A stretch of 64,000 nt of DNA from Rhizobium sp. 32-5/1 (GCF_029537235.1 NZ_CP120638.1:4094501-4158500), one strand, 5' to 3'. Numbered from the stretch's first letter, positions 1 through 9,338 are shown. Made by a program: numbers and translations. The notes: generated by a model not told the origin, from the sequence alone.

Positions 1-836
1 GCACGAGGCCATGCTGCGCGGTGCACTCGACAGAGTGCATATGCCCGTCCTTGGCGTTGTCCGCCAGGAAAGCGGCATGAAGCTGCCGGAGCGCCATCTC
101 GGTCTGGTTCAGGCAGGCGAGCACGGCGGGCTCGACGACTTCATCGAACATGCCGCTACGCGGGTGGTTGATGGCTGCGATCTGGATTCTATTCTTGCGC
201 TTGCCGGCGAGGGTCAACGCGATGCTCCGACCGTGACCGGTCTAAAACCGCTGGGGCAGCACATTTCCATCGCCCGGGATATCGCGTTTGCCTTTTGCTA
301 CGAGCATCTGCTGCTCGACTGGCGACGCCGGGGCGTGCAGATTTCCTTCTTTCGCCGCTGGCCGATGAGGCGCCGGATCCGCAGGCCGATGCCATCTATC
401 TTCCGGGTGGCTATCCGGAATTGCACGCCGAGCAGCTCTCGAATGCACAGTTGTTTCGCGAGGGCATGGTGTGTGCGGAGGCCCGCGGCGTTCGCATTTT
501 TGGGGAGTGTGGCGGCTATATGACTCTGGGTGAGGGGCTCGTGGCGGCCGATGGCAAACGTTACGGAATGCTTGGTCTTTTGCCGCTGGTCACCAGCTTT
601 GCCGAGCGCAAGCGGCATCTCGGCTATCGCCGCGCAACGCCGCGCAATGACAGCTTTTTCAATGGCCCTCTGATGGCGCACGAGTTTCACTACGCAACGA
701 TCGTTTCCGAGGGGATGCCGATCCTCTGTTCGATACGACGGATGCGGCAGGTGAGATTGTCGGTCCCGTCGGTCTCCAGCGTGGCGCCGTTGCGGGCTCT
801 TTCATGCACCTGATCGACAAGGCTGCCGACGCATGA
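1..836 (+). CDS. cobB: Cobyrinic acid a,c-diamide synthase, C-terminal part, two frameshifts
   Basis: CobB amidates the a and c side chains of the corrin ring during cobalamin synthesis, using glutamine and ATP. The window starts inside the gene, so the N-terminal P-loop domain is missing. The visible part runs from HEAMLRGALD through RHLGLVQAGEH and AFCYEHLLLDW into the class I glutamine amidotransferase domain, with YLPGGYPELHA and the nucleophile-elbow motif GECGGYMTLGEG, and ends MHLIDKAADA. Reading moves from frame 2 to frame 1 near position 352 (a missing T in a T run) and again near 711-714 (a missing G in GGGG). After each break the CobB sequence continues normally, so both look like sequencing errors. 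The stop overlaps the start of cobC by four bases (ATGA), which indicates translational coupling. Confidence 0.9.
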
Positions 837-1836
837 GTCGTCCCATCGTCCATGGCGGCGGCATCACGCAGGCCGCTGCTCAATTCGGAGGCCGACCTGA
901 AGACTGGCTCGACCTGTCCACCGGTATCAACCCGCGCTCTGCACCCCTGCCGGCCATACCCGAACACGCCTGGCATCGTCTTCCGGATCAACACCTGATC
1001 GACGCGGCGCGAAAGCCGCGGCGCTCTACTACGGAAGCGGCCACAATCTGCCCCTGCCGGTACCCGGCACACAATCCGTTATCCAGCTGCTGCCACGCCT
1101 TGCAGTTCCCGGACGACGGGTGGCGATTTTCGGCCCGACCTACGGCGAATATGCCCGCGCCTTTACGGAAGCCGGCTTCGGTATCGATCAGATCACGTCC
1201 CGAGAGGAGATTTCGGCGAGCCACGGCCTTGTCGTCCTGGTCAACCCGAACAATCCGACGGGGCGAACCTTTCCGATTGAGGAGGTCGAATCCATCCGCA
1301 AGGCCATTGTCGGCCAAGGCGGCATTCTGCTTGTGGACGAAGCTTTCGCAGACCATGAGCCTAAGTCGGGCATCGCCCGTAAACAGGCTGACATGGAGAG
1401 CCTGATTGTCTTCCGCTCGTTCGGCAAATTCTTCGGTCTCGCCGGACTGCGCCTCGGCTTCGTCATCGCTTCCCAGGATGTCACTGAGCAATTCCAGCAG
1501 TGGCTCGGCCCCTGGGCGGTGTCCGGTCCTGCACTGGTTATTGCCAACGCACTGATGACTGACGGACCCGCCGCTGCTATCCGCACCTCGATCCTTGAGC
1601 GGAAATTGGCGCTCGATGCCGTCTTGCAGCGGGCAGGGCTGTCTATGGCCGGCGGTACGGCGCTGTTCAGCCTCGTCGAGCATGATAGGGCTTCCGACCT
1701 TCACGTCCATCTCTGCCGCGCGCATATTCTGACGCGGCGTTTCGACTATGCGCCGAAGTGGTTGCGAATCGGGCTTGCGCCCGATGCGGCAGGGGATAAA
1801 CGTCTGGCGGAAGCTTTGCGACTATCGGACCTTTGA
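833..1836 (+). CDS. cobC: Threonine-phosphate decarboxylase-like PLP enzyme, one frameshift
   Basis: CobC is a fold-type I PLP enzyme related to histidinol-phosphate aminotransferase. It supplies (R)-1-amino-2-propanol phosphate for the nucleotide loop of cobalamin. The N-terminus has the typical HGG and LDLSTGINP motifs, then VAIFGPTYGEYARAF, VVLVNPNNPTGR, LLVDEAFADHEP and the PLP-lysine region VFRSFGKFFGLAGLRLGF. About 333 residues are expected, the usual length. Frame changes from 2 to 1 near 1008-1012, where one base is missing between DAAR and the AALYYGSGHNLPLPVPG segment. It overlaps cobB by four bases and ends just before cobD. Confidence 0.9.
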
Positions 1837-1838
1837 TC

Positions 1839-2822
1839 ATGTCTGTTGAAATTCTGCTCGTCCTGGCCGCGGCCCTACTGCTCGACCGGATCGTCGGCGA
1901 TCCCGATTGGCTTTGGCGCCGCCTGCCGCATCCTGTCGTGCTGTTCGGCGCCGCCATCGGCTGGTTCGACCGGTCCTTCAACCGCAAGCGCCTGGGCGAC
2001 GACGCACTTCGCATCAGCGGCGCGATCAGCCTCGCCGCCCTTCTTCTTCTCAGCGCCGGTATCGGTCTGCTGTTCCACCGTCTGTTTGCATCAATGGGTC
2101 TCGTCGGCCTGCTGTTTGAAACTGTGATCGTTGCGGTGTTCCTGGCGCAGAAGAGCTTGGGCGATCATGTGATGCGCGTTGCTTCGGGGTTGCGGAAGGA
2201 TGGGCTTGCCGGCGGGCGAAAGGCGGTTTCGATGATCGTCGGTCGCGACCCGGAGACACTGGACGAGCCGGCCGTCTGCCGCGCTGCCATTGAAAGCCTC
2301 GCCGAAAATTTCTCCGACGGCGTCGTGGCGCCCGCTTTCTGGTATGCGATCTTCGGCCTGCCGGGGCTGCTGGCCTACAAGATGCTGAACACCGCGGATT
2401 CGATGATTGGTCACAAGAGCCCGAAATATCTCTATTTCGGCTGGGCGTCGGCCAGACTTGACGATCTTGCGAACCTGCCGGCGGCCCGCCTGTCGGTTCT
2501 TCTGTTCGCAGCCGGTGCGTGGCTGCGGGTCGATCGCCGCGACGCCCGCAATGCGCTGGATGTCGGCCTGCGGGATCACGGGCTGCACCGCTCGCCCAAT
2601 TCCGGCTGGCCGGAAGCGGCCATGGCCGGTGCGCTCGACGTGCAACTGGCTGGCCCGCGGCTTTATGCCGGCACGCTCGTTTCCGAGCCGATGATCAACG
2701 GGGCGGGAAGAGCCACTGCAACGGTGCCCGACATAGAAAAGGCCGTTCACATATTCTACGCAGCCTGCGCCGCCTTGATGATCACAGTTGTTTTTCTTGT
2801 TGCCGTTCCGAGCTTCTTTTAA
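1839..2822 (+). CDS. cobD: Adenosylcobinamide-phosphate synthase (CbiB/CobD family)
   Basis: This integral membrane protein condenses adenosylcobyric acid with aminopropanol phosphate, the step after CobC. The 327-residue product has several hydrophobic segments. It carries the family motifs LLLDRIVGDPDWLWRRLPHPV near the N-terminus, IVGRDPETLDEPAVCRAAIES, LAENFSDGVVAPAFWY, and KMLNTADSMIGHKSPKY followed by GWASARLDDLANLPAARLS. I start at ATG 1839, three bases after the cobC stop. An in-frame TTG at 1833 overlaps cobC but would add only two residues. It is the last gene of the cob operon fragment, and AT-rich DNA follows it. Confidence 0.93.
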   Translation: MSVEILLVLAAALLLDRIVGDPDWLWRRLPHPVVLFGAAIGWFDRSFNRKRLGDDALRISGAISLAALLLLSAGIGLLFHRLFASMGLVGLLFETVIVAVFLAQKSLGDHVMRVASGLRKDGLAGGRKAVSMIVGRDPETLDEPAVCRAAIESLAENFSDGVVAPAFWYAIFGLPGLLAYKMLNTADSMIGHKSPKYLYFGWASARLDDLANLPAARLSVLLFAAGAWLRVDRRDARNALDVGLRDHGLHRSPNSGWPEAAMAGALDVQLAGPRLYAGTLVSEPMINGAGRATATVPDIEKAVHIFYAACAALMITVVFLVAVPSFF

Positions 2823-2968
2823 AGACGACTCTTGTTTTGATGTAATTTTATCGAATTTTTTATATTCGTATTTTCTGTTTCGCTTAAGCTTGTATCATCA
2901 ATCGCTATGTATATTCTGTGCCGTGTTGGGACGCCAGTAATAAGGTTGTTTAATTCGGAGAGGGATAC

Positions 2969-3397
2969 ATGCATAAAATTTTCGTGGCCTGTTTGGCCCT
3001 CGTATTTCTGCAATTTCAGACCGTGACTTCAAGTGCCGCCAATCTCATTGCCAATATCAGTCTTTCATCCCAGACCATGACTGTTTCGCAGAACGGTATC
3101 GTCAAGTATCGTTGGAAAGTATCGACCGCAAGGAAAGGGTATGTTACTCCGAAAGGCAGCTGGAGCGCCAAGTGGCTTTCGAAAAACCATCGGTCCCGCA
3201 AATATGACAACGCGCCCATGCCCTATGCCGTTTTTTTCAACGGTGGCTATGCGGTACATGCAACATTCGATCTGAAGCGTCTTGGCCGCCCCGCCTCGCA
3301 CGGCTGTGTCCGTCTTCACCCCGACAATGCCGCGCAGTTCTTCTCAATGACTAGCCGCAATGGCCTGAAGAACACGCGTATCGTCGTGACGCGCTGA
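2969..3397 (+). CDS. Secreted L,D-transpeptidase (YkuD domain), catalytic core only
   Basis: A 142-residue protein with a cleavable signal peptide (MHKIFVACLALVFLQF, cut probably after SSAA) followed by a compact YkuD domain. YkuD enzymes cross-link peptidoglycan stem peptides or attach proteins to them in the periplasm. The catalytic signature HATFDLKRLGRPASHGCVRL is present, including the histidine of SHG and the nucleophile cysteine of GCVRL. The protein has no LysM or other accessory domain. It stands alone behind about 150 bases of AT-rich DNA that probably carry its promoter, and a terminator hairpin follows. The start has GGAGAGG upstream. The exact cross-link it makes cannot be read from the sequence. 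Confidence 0.9.
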   Translation: MHKIFVACLALVFLQFQTVTSSAANLIANISLSSQTMTVSQNGIVKYRWKVSTARKGYVTPKGSWSAKWLSKNHRSRKYDNAPMPYAVFFNGGYAVHATFDLKRLGRPASHGCVRLHPDNAAQFFSMTSRNGLKNTRIVVTR

Positions 3398-3418
3398 GCC
3401 TGGCCGCATCAAGGAAAG

Positions 3419-3451
3419 CGAAGGCAGCTATTATTGTCCGCCTTCGTTTTT
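3419..3451 (+). terminator. Rho-independent terminator after the L,D-transpeptidase gene
   Basis: CGAAGGC (3419-3425) pairs with GCCTTCG (3440-3446) and is followed by five T residues. It lies 22 bases after the stop codon. Confidence 0.7.
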
Positions 3452-3569
3452 CGATGTTTGCGCGACACACAGCGCGCCAAAATGCAACTCCTGGCCTCAA
3501 GGCCATTGGCTTTTCAAACGCATTTACCTATAGGTTCGCCAAAACGTGAATTTTATATGAGGTATACGC

Positions 3570-3848
3570 GTGACAGCTACATTCGATAAGGTTGCCGACA
3601 TCATTGCGGAGACGAGCGAGATCGACCGCGAGACGATCACGCCGGAAAGCCATACGATCAATGATCTCGGCATCGACAGCCTGGATTTCCTGGATATCGT
3701 CTTTGCGATCGACAAGGAATTCGGCATCAAGATCCCGCTCGAGCAGTGGACCCAGGATGTGAACGAAGGCAAGGTTTCGACCGAGGAATACTTCGTTCTG
3801 AAGAATCTCTGCGCCAAGATCGACGAACTGAAGGCCGCCAAGGGCTGA
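3570..3848 (+). CDS. acpXL: Specialised acyl carrier protein AcpXL
   Basis: AcpXL carries the growing very-long-chain (27-hydroxyoctacosanoyl) fatty acid that rhizobia attach to lipid A. The 92-residue acidic protein has the phosphopantetheine site [21 protein letters not shown], with the modified serine in DSLD. The C-terminal part ([24 protein letters not shown]) is longer than in the housekeeping ACP and is typical of AcpXL. It heads a cluster of six genes on the same strand that ends with the acyltransferase gene lpxXL. A strong hairpin separates it from the next gene and may allow the carrier protein to be made in excess. Confidence 0.95.
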   Translation: MTATFDKVADIIAETSEIDRETITPESHTINDLGIDSLDFLDIVFAIDKEFGIKIPLEQWTQDVNEGKVSTEEYFVLKNLCAKIDELKAAKG

Positions 3849-3898
3849 TCGTCCGCGCCAGCGCCGGGCCGGTTGGTTCTGCCCGAACGATACCATTC

Positions 3899-3937
3899 AA
3901 TGCCGCCTGTCGCCCGTTGCGCTTGACAGGCGGCATT
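3899..3937 (+). terminator. Strong hairpin between acpXL and fabZ, possible partial terminator
   Basis: A perfect 13-bp stem (AATGCCGCCTGTC at 3899-3911 with GACAGGCGGCATT at 3925-3937) is followed by GGCGTTTTTA. The genes downstream belong to the same pathway, so I infer incomplete termination or 3'-end protection of the acpXL message, not the end of the operon. Confidence 0.6.
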
Positions 3938-3979
3938 GGCGTTTTTACTTGACCTTCATCAACACGAGTTTTGCCGCAG

Positions 3980-4465
3980 ATGCTGCTTGAATATTTCCAG
4001 ATGATCGACCGCGTCGAAGCCGTCGATCTCAAGGCCGGAACTCTGGTCGCCCGTTCGGTCGTTCCGGCCCAAAGCCCGGTTTTCGAGGGCCATTTTCCCG
4101 GCTATCCGCTGGTCCCCGGCGTTCTCCTGATCGAGACCATGGCGCAGGCTTCCGGTTTTCTCGTGCTCGCTGCGACCGGTTTTGCGGCCATGCCCTTCCT
4201 GATGACGGTCGACGGCGCCAAGATGCGCACCTTCGTCGAACCGGAAGCCGTGCTCGACATCGAGGTGCATCTGGAGCATGACGGCTCCGGCTTCGCTGTG
4301 ACCAAGGCGAAAATTACCTCGGCCGGCAAAAAGGTCTGCGATGCCCAGTTGAAGCTTCGAACCATGCCGTTCGACCAGGTGCCGCTGGGTGATATCGTGC
4401 GCAAGCGCGCGGAGGAGGTGGGCCTGATGGCCGCCATCGCCACCTCTGCGGATGCAAAGGAATGA
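3980..4465 (+). CDS. 3-hydroxyacyl-ACP dehydratase, FabZ-like (VLCFA cluster)
   Basis: A hot-dog fold protein of 161 residues that should dehydrate 3-hydroxyacyl-AcpXL intermediates during very-long-chain fatty acid elongation. The FabA/FabZ signature is visible in GHFPGYPLVPGVLLIETMAQASG, with the catalytic histidine in GHFPG and the glutamate in LIETMAQ. I chose ATG 3980 (MLLEYFQMIDR); an in-frame TTG at 3971 would add only MPQ. The stop codon overlaps the next start by four bases (ATGA at 4462), so it is coupled to the fabF2-like gene. The specificity for long chains is inferred from the cluster, not from residues. Confidence 0.9.
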   Translation: MLLEYFQMIDRVEAVDLKAGTLVARSVVPAQSPVFEGHFPGYPLVPGVLLIETMAQASGFLVLAATGFAAMPFLMTVDGAKMRTFVEPEAVLDIEVHLEHDGSGFAVTKAKITSAGKKVCDAQLKLRTMPFDQVPLGDIVRKRAEEVGLMAAIATSADAKE

Positions 4466-5672
4466 CAATGATAAAATCCGCCAATGACGTCGTCATCACC
4501 GGTGTCGGTATCGTCACCAGCCAGGGGTTGGCGCGCAACTGCACACCGATCTTGTCGGTGCACCCGAATCGCCGACTGTCAGGGTCGAGACGGAGCGTTT
4601 TGCGCCCTATCCCGTGCATCCGCTGCCGGAAATCGACTGGTCGCAGCAGATCGCCAAGCGCGGCGACCAGCGCCAGATGGAAAACTGGCAGCGCCTTGGC
4701 GTTTTCAGCGCCGGTCTGGCGCTCGACGATGCCGGCTTCAAGGATGATCTCGAGGCTTGCGGCTCGATGGACATGATCGTCGCTGCCGGCGGCGGCGAGC
4801 GCGATATCAACGTCGATTCGCTGATCGTCGACGAAGCGCTGAAGCGCAATGACCGCGAACAGCTGCTCAACGAAAAGCTCACCACTGAATTGCGCCCGAC
4901 TCTTTTTCTGGCCCAGCTGTCCAATCTGCTCGCCGGCAACATCTCCATCGTTCACAAGGTCACCGGCTCGTCGCGTACCTTTATGGGTGAGGAAGCTGCC
5001 GGCATTTCGGCGATCGAAACCGCCTTTGCCCGTATCAAGGCGGGGCAATCGACCCATACGCTGGTTGGCGGTGCCTTCTCCGCCGAACGTTTGGACATGA
5101 TCCTGCTGATCGAGGCAGTGCAGGGCCACGTCGTCGGCGACTGGCAGCCGATCTGGTCGCGCAAGCCTGAAAATGGCGGCGGTATGATCCTCGGCTCGGT
5201 CGGCGCCTTCCTCGTTCTCGAATCGCGCGAACATGCAGAGGCCCGCGGCGCTCGGATCTACGCGACGATCGACGCGATCGGCGGCGACCGCGGCAAACGG
5301 GCGGAAGGCCGCATGGAGACACGGCTCACCGAGCTTTCGGCACCTGCAGGCGCGATCGATGCAGCTTCGACGGTGGTCTTCTCGGGCACGACCGGTTTCC
5401 ACGATCTGGCCGCGCGCGAAAAGACTTTCCTCGAAAAGCAGTTTCCGGCCGTTCCAGTCCGCGCCTATGGCGGCCTTGTCGGGCATGGGCTGGAAGCACA
5501 GTTTCCGCTCGGCCTTGCTTTTGCAGCTTTGTCGCTCGGCGCCGCTGCTAAGGTTCCGCCCTTCGATAAGGCTTCTGAAGCGGCCATGTTGCAACCGGCG
5601 AAAACCGCTATCGTCACCACCGTCGGCCATGCGCGCGGCGAGGGGATCGCCGTTCTTTCGGCGGAAGTTTAA
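4462..5672 (+). CDS. Beta-ketoacyl-ACP synthase homologue (FabF2XL type), catalytic Cys missing, one frameshift
   Basis: A thiolase-fold ketosynthase homologue of about 403 residues in the lipid A very-long-chain fatty acid cluster. It starts with VVITGVGIVTSQG and aligns along its length with the FabF-like protein downstream. Frame 1 switches to frame 3 at the GGGG run 4524-4527, where one G appears to be missing. With it restored the protein reads GVGAQLHTDLVGAPESPTV and on into EIDWSQQIAKRG. The segment equivalent to the active-site TACASG of its neighbour is TGSSRTFMGEEAAG, with no cysteine, and the NAHGT motif is replaced by VFSGTTGFHD. A histidine is kept in YGGLVGHGLEA. It may act as a chain-length-factor-like partner of the intact synthase; that role is inference. 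Confidence 0.85.
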
Positions 5673-5684
5673 GGAGCGGCTGCC

Positions 5685-6968
5685 ATGAGCAATGCCTATA
5701 AGGATCATCTCGGACGCCCGCTTATCGCTGTTACCGGCATGGGCGTCATCACCTCGCTTGGACAGGGTATCGAGGACAACTGGAAGGCGCTGACATCAGG
5801 CGTTTCCGGTATCCACAAGATTGAACGCTTCCCGACGGAAGGCCTCAACACGCGCATCAGTGGCACGGTCGATTTCATCGAGTTGCCGGCCCAGAACGCC
5901 GTCGAGCGTTCCTATGCCTTTGCCCGCGAAACGACGCTGGAAGCCCTGGCGCAGGCTGGCATCAGCGGCGATTTCAATGGCCCGCTGTTTCTTGCCGCCC
6001 CGCCGATCGAGCCGGAATGGAGCGCGCGTTTCGAGCTTGCCGACCGCGCCGGTCCGTCTGTTCATCCGGGCGATGCCTATGACCGTTTTCTTGCCGCCAT
6101 GCGCGAACGCGCCGATCCGGTTTTCCACGAAGCCGTGATGTTCGGCTCGATCTCCGAGCGCCTTGCCGACCGTTTCGGTACGCGCGGGCTGCCGGTGACA
6201 CTGTCGACCGCTTGCGCCTCCGGTGCCACTGCTATCCAGCTTGGCGTCGAAGCGATTCGCCAGGGCCGCACCGACCGTGCGCTGACGGTTGCGACCGATG
6301 GATCCGTCAGCGCCGAGTCGTTGATTCGCTTTGCGCTGCTCTCGGCGCTGTCCACCCAGAATGATCCGCCGCAAAAGGCCTCCAAGCCCTTCACCAAGGA
6401 TCGCGACGGTTTCGTCATTGCGGAAGGCGCGGCAACGCTTGTTCTCGAATCGCTTGAAGCGGCTGTTGCCCGCGGCGCTCGTGTCTACGGTATCCTCAAG
6501 GGCTGTGGCGAGAAGGCCGACCTCTTCCACCGTACCCGCTCGTCGCCCGATGGCGGCCCGGCGATCGCGACGATCCGGGCGGCTCTTGCCGATGCCGGCA
6601 TGGATGAAAGCGGGATCGGCTACATCAATGCGCACGGCACCTCGACGCCGGAAAACGACAAGATGGAATTCGGCGCCATGTCCGCCGTCTTTGGCGATGG
6701 CCTGCCACAGATTCCGGTTTCGTCGAACAAGTCTATGATCGGCCACACGCTGACCGCGGCTGGCGCTGTCGAGGCCGTGTTCTCGTTGCAGACGATCCTG
6801 ACCGGCACGCTGCCGCCGACGATCAACTATCTCAATCCGGACCCGGCCATCGTGCTGGATGTCGTGCCGAACGTGCGGCGCGACAAGCAGGTCTCGGCCG
6901 TGCTGTCGAACTCCTTCGGCTTCGGCGGCCAGAATGCCAGCCTTGTCATGGCGGCCGAACCGGCCTAA
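5685..6968 (+). CDS. Beta-ketoacyl-ACP synthase, catalytically complete (FabF1XL type)
   Basis: A FabF-family condensing enzyme of 427 residues that should elongate acyl chains on AcpXL. All three catalytic elements are visible: the nucleophile cysteine in LSTACASGATAIQLG, the first histidine in INAHGTSTPENDKMEF and the second in NKSMIGHTLTAAGAVEAVF, followed by the glycine-rich end NSFGFGGQNASLVM. The N-terminus (IAVTGMGVITSLGQGIEDNW) is standard for the family. It lies 12 bases after the fabF2-like gene with AAGGAG upstream of the start, and the two probably work as a pair. Confidence 0.93.
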   Translation: MSNAYKDHLGRPLIAVTGMGVITSLGQGIEDNWKALTSGVSGIHKIERFPTEGLNTRISGTVDFIELPAQNAVERSYAFARETTLEALAQAGISGDFNGPLFLAAPPIEPEWSARFELADRAGPSVHPGDAYDRFLAAMRERADPVFHEAVMFGSISERLADRFGTRGLPVTLSTACASGATAIQLGVEAIRQGRTDRALTVATDGSVSAESLIRFALLSALSTQNDPPQKASKPFTKDRDGFVIAEGAATLVLESLEAAVARGARVYGILKGCGEKADLFHRTRSSPDGGPAIATIRAALADAGMDESGIGYINAHGTSTPENDKMEFGAMSAVFGDGLPQIPVSSNKSMIGHTLTAAGAVEAVFSLQTILTGTLPPTINYLNPDPAIVLDVVPNVRRDKQVSAVLSNSFGFGGQNASLVMAAEPA

Positions 6969-7013
6969 ACCGGCCGCACTCAAGAAGAATGCCGGAAAGG
7001 CAAAGGATCTATC

Positions 7014-8042
7014 ATGCGCGCCCTGCAACTGCTCGATGACCGCAAGCTCGAAATCACCGACGTTCCGGAACCGAACGCTCCCGGCCCGGGCGAGGTCACT
7101 CTGCGGGTCAAGGCGGTCGCGCTCAACCACATCGACGTCTGGGGCTGGCGCGGCATGGCGTTCGCCAAGCGCAAGATGCCGCTCGTCATCGGTGCGGAAG
7201 CTTCCGGCGTCGTTGACCAGATCGGCCCCGGCGTTTCCAGCGTGCTTCCGGGGCAGTTGGTCTCGATCTATGGCGCCCGCACCTGCGGCCTCTGCCGTCC
7301 CTGCCGCGAGGGTCGCGACAATCTCTGCGAACATGTCGGCGGCGTACACGGCTTCCATCTCGACGGTTTTGCGCAGGAAAAGGTCAATCTGCCGGCCCGG
7401 CTGCTGGTGCCGGCGCCTCCCGGCGTCGATGCGGTGGCCGCGGCGCTCGCGCCTGTGACCTTCGGCACCGTCGAGCACATGCTGTTCGACAATGCCAAGC
7501 TTGAGCCCGGCGAAACGATCCTCATCCATGCCGGCGGTTCCGGCATCGGCTCGGCAGCAATCCAGCTTGCCAAGAAGATTGGCTGCACGGTCATCACCAC
7601 CGTCGGCTCCGATGACAAGATCGAGAGAGCCAAGGCGCTTGGCGCCGATCACGTCATCAACTACCGCACCGACCGTTTCGAAGGCGTGGTGCGCAAGCTC
7701 ACCAAGAAAAAGGGCGTCGATGTTGTTTTCGAACATGTCGGCAAGGATACCTTCGCCGCCTCGATGTTCTGCTTGAAGCGCGGTGGTCGCCTGGTCACCT
7801 GCGGCTCGACATCAGGCGTTTCGACCGAAATGAACCTGATGATGCTGTTCCAGCAGCAATTGAAACTGCTCGGCTCGTTTGGTTGCCGCATGGAGAACAT
7901 GGCGAACGCCATGCAGAAGATGGCACGCGGTCTTGTTCATCCTGTTATCGATACGGAAGTCGGTTTCACCGAGATCGACAAGGCGCTGGAGCGCATGGAA
8001 TCGCGTCAGGTGTTCGGCAAGATCGTCCTGAGGATGGACTGA
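7014..8042 (+). CDS. Zinc-type medium-chain dehydrogenase/reductase of the VLCFA cluster
   Basis: A 342-residue MDR-superfamily oxidoreductase found in the acpXL clusters of rhizobia, where it is usually called an alcohol dehydrogenase (Adh2XL). The NAD(P)-binding fold is marked by ILIHAGGSGIGSAAIQLAKK. The structural-zinc lobe is present (ARTCGLCRPCREGRDNLCE, four cysteines). The position of the usual catalytic zinc cysteine holds an aspartate (LNHIDVWGWRG), which is more like quinone or enoyl reductases. A role in reducing chain intermediates or forming the hydroxylated chain end is possible but unproven. It sits between the ketosynthase gene and lpxXL in the same direction. Confidence 0.88.
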   Translation: MRALQLLDDRKLEITDVPEPNAPGPGEVTLRVKAVALNHIDVWGWRGMAFAKRKMPLVIGAEASGVVDQIGPGVSSVLPGQLVSIYGARTCGLCRPCREGRDNLCEHVGGVHGFHLDGFAQEKVNLPARLLVPAPPGVDAVAAALAPVTFGTVEHMLFDNAKLEPGETILIHAGGSGIGSAAIQLAKKIGCTVITTVGSDDKIERAKALGADHVINYRTDRFEGVVRKLTKKKGVDVVFEHVGKDTFAASMFCLKRGGRLVTCGSTSGVSTEMNLMMLFQQQLKLLGSFGCRMENMANAMQKMARGLVHPVIDTEVGFTEIDKALERMESRQVFGKIVLRMD

Positions 8043-8047
8043 TCGCC

Positions 8048-8983
8048 GTGCGCATGCTTGTCACTCGTCTGGTTCTGTCCGCGGATCACCTTCGGCAATG
8101 GCTGATCGCGCAGCTGATGTTCGTGCCGCTGGCGATCCTGAAGCTGTTCCCGGTGGACGCGGCTATGAATTTCATGGACCGCTTCACGCGCTGGATCGGC
8201 CCGAAGACCAAGCGTCACAAGCTGACCATGGCCAACCTGCGCAATGCCTTTCCGGAAAAATCGGAGGCCGAGCTTGAGGCTATTGCGCTGGAAAGCTGGG
8301 GCAGTATCGGCCGGCTTGCGGCGGAATATGCCTTTCTCGACACGCTGTTCGATTTTGATCCGGAGCAGGCCACGCCCGGTCGCGTCGAAGTCTCCGGCAT
8401 TCCGCTGTTTATCGAGTTGCGTGATAATCCCCGTCCGTTCATCGTGTTCACCGCCCATAGCGGAAATTTCGAGATGCTGCCGGTTGCGGGCGCGTCCTTC
8501 GGGCTGGATGTGACTGTGCTCTTCCGTCCGCCGAACAATCCCTACATCGCCAAGAAGGTCTTCGAGTTCCGCAAGCGTCGCATGGGCAATCTTGTGCCTT
8601 CGCATGCCGGCTCCTCGTTCACGCTTGCCAGACAGCTGGAAAAGGGTGGTGCGGTCGGCGTGCTCGTCGACCAGAAATTCGGGCGCGGCCTGAAGACGAA
8701 GTTCTTCAACAATGACGTCCAGACCAATCCGCTCGTCGCCAAGCTGGTGCGGCAGTTCGGCTGCGAGGTCTATCCGGCGCGCTGCATCCGGCTGCCGGGC
8801 GGTCGTTTCCGGCTTGAACTGGAGCCGGCCATCGATATTCCGCGCAAGGAAGACGGAAGCGTCGATGTCAATGCCACGGCGCAGGTGCTGAACGACAAGG
8901 TCGAAAGCTGGGTGCGGGAATATCCGGGCCAGTGGCTTTGGTACCATGACCGCTGGAACATCAAGCGGCAACTGGTCGACTAA
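8048..8983 (+). CDS. lpxXL: Very-long-chain acyltransferase for lipid A (LpxXL)
   Basis: A 311-residue member of the HtrB/MsbB lysophospholipid acyltransferase family. It should transfer the 28-carbon hydroxy fatty acid from AcpXL to lipid A at the inner membrane. A hydrophobic N-terminal anchor (LIAQLMFVPLAILKLF) precedes the domain. The catalytic H-x4-E motif appears as HSGNFE, followed later by VLVDQKFGRGLKTKFFN and the terminal QWLWYHDRWN typical of the family. I start at GTG 8048 (MRMLVTRLVLS), five bases after the dehydrogenase stop; ATG 8054 is an alternative two residues in. It closes the acpXL cluster. Confidence 0.92.
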   Translation: MRMLVTRLVLSADHLRQWLIAQLMFVPLAILKLFPVDAAMNFMDRFTRWIGPKTKRHKLTMANLRNAFPEKSEAELEAIALESWGSIGRLAAEYAFLDTLFDFDPEQATPGRVEVSGIPLFIELRDNPRPFIVFTAHSGNFEMLPVAGASFGLDVTVLFRPPNNPYIAKKVFEFRKRRMGNLVPSHAGSSFTLARQLEKGGAVGVLVDQKFGRGLKTKFFNNDVQTNPLVAKLVRQFGCEVYPARCIRLPGGRFRLELEPAIDIPRKEDGSVDVNATAQVLNDKVESWVREYPGQWLWYHDRWNIKRQLVD

Positions 8984-9338
8984 ACCCTTTGCGATTCGCC
9001 GTGCGCGATGCAATCAAGCTCCCATTTACGTGTGGTTGTTTTTCTGTTAGAATCAACTTTAAGATGTTCTTTCGTTCCTCGTTCTTGCGTTCACGTGCAA
9101 TGGCTGCGGCATTTCGCGTCAGGGACAAGATAAACTTTTCCGACAACGTTTCCGGTTGTCATACTCTTGTTGAACATGGGTTCAATGCGTGTAAAAGCAT
9201 GTGGCAAATTTAGCTCAATAGCGCTTTGAAAGTTTGTCCGGCAGGGCATTCTGCCACTCAAGGCGGCAAGAATTCGGCGCTGTTTTGCAGCGACGGTTTG
9301 GTGCACGGTATCGATGCGGTATCGCATGATCTTGGAGG
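8984..9338 (+). other. Intergenic region without a visible gene
   Basis: About 355 bases between lpxXL and the PAS-protein gene. The DNA is less GC-rich than its surroundings. I see no coding sequence with normal codon use, no tRNA and no convincing strong terminator. The 3' end holds the ribosome binding site TTGGAGGGTGGAG of the next gene. Confidence 0.5.

Noticed and set aside
1..1836. Interpretation of cobB and cobC as decayed pseudogenes
   Set aside because: Each break fits one missing base and the protein sequence is otherwise intact with all motifs. Similar breaks are scattered through core genes, so error is the simpler explanation.
5796..7736. A 646-codon minus-strand open frame across the fabF1-like and dehydrogenase genes
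   Set aside because: It is antisense to two clear enzyme genes, crosses their boundary, and its translation has the Arg/Asp/Ala-rich composition typical of GC-rich shadow frames.
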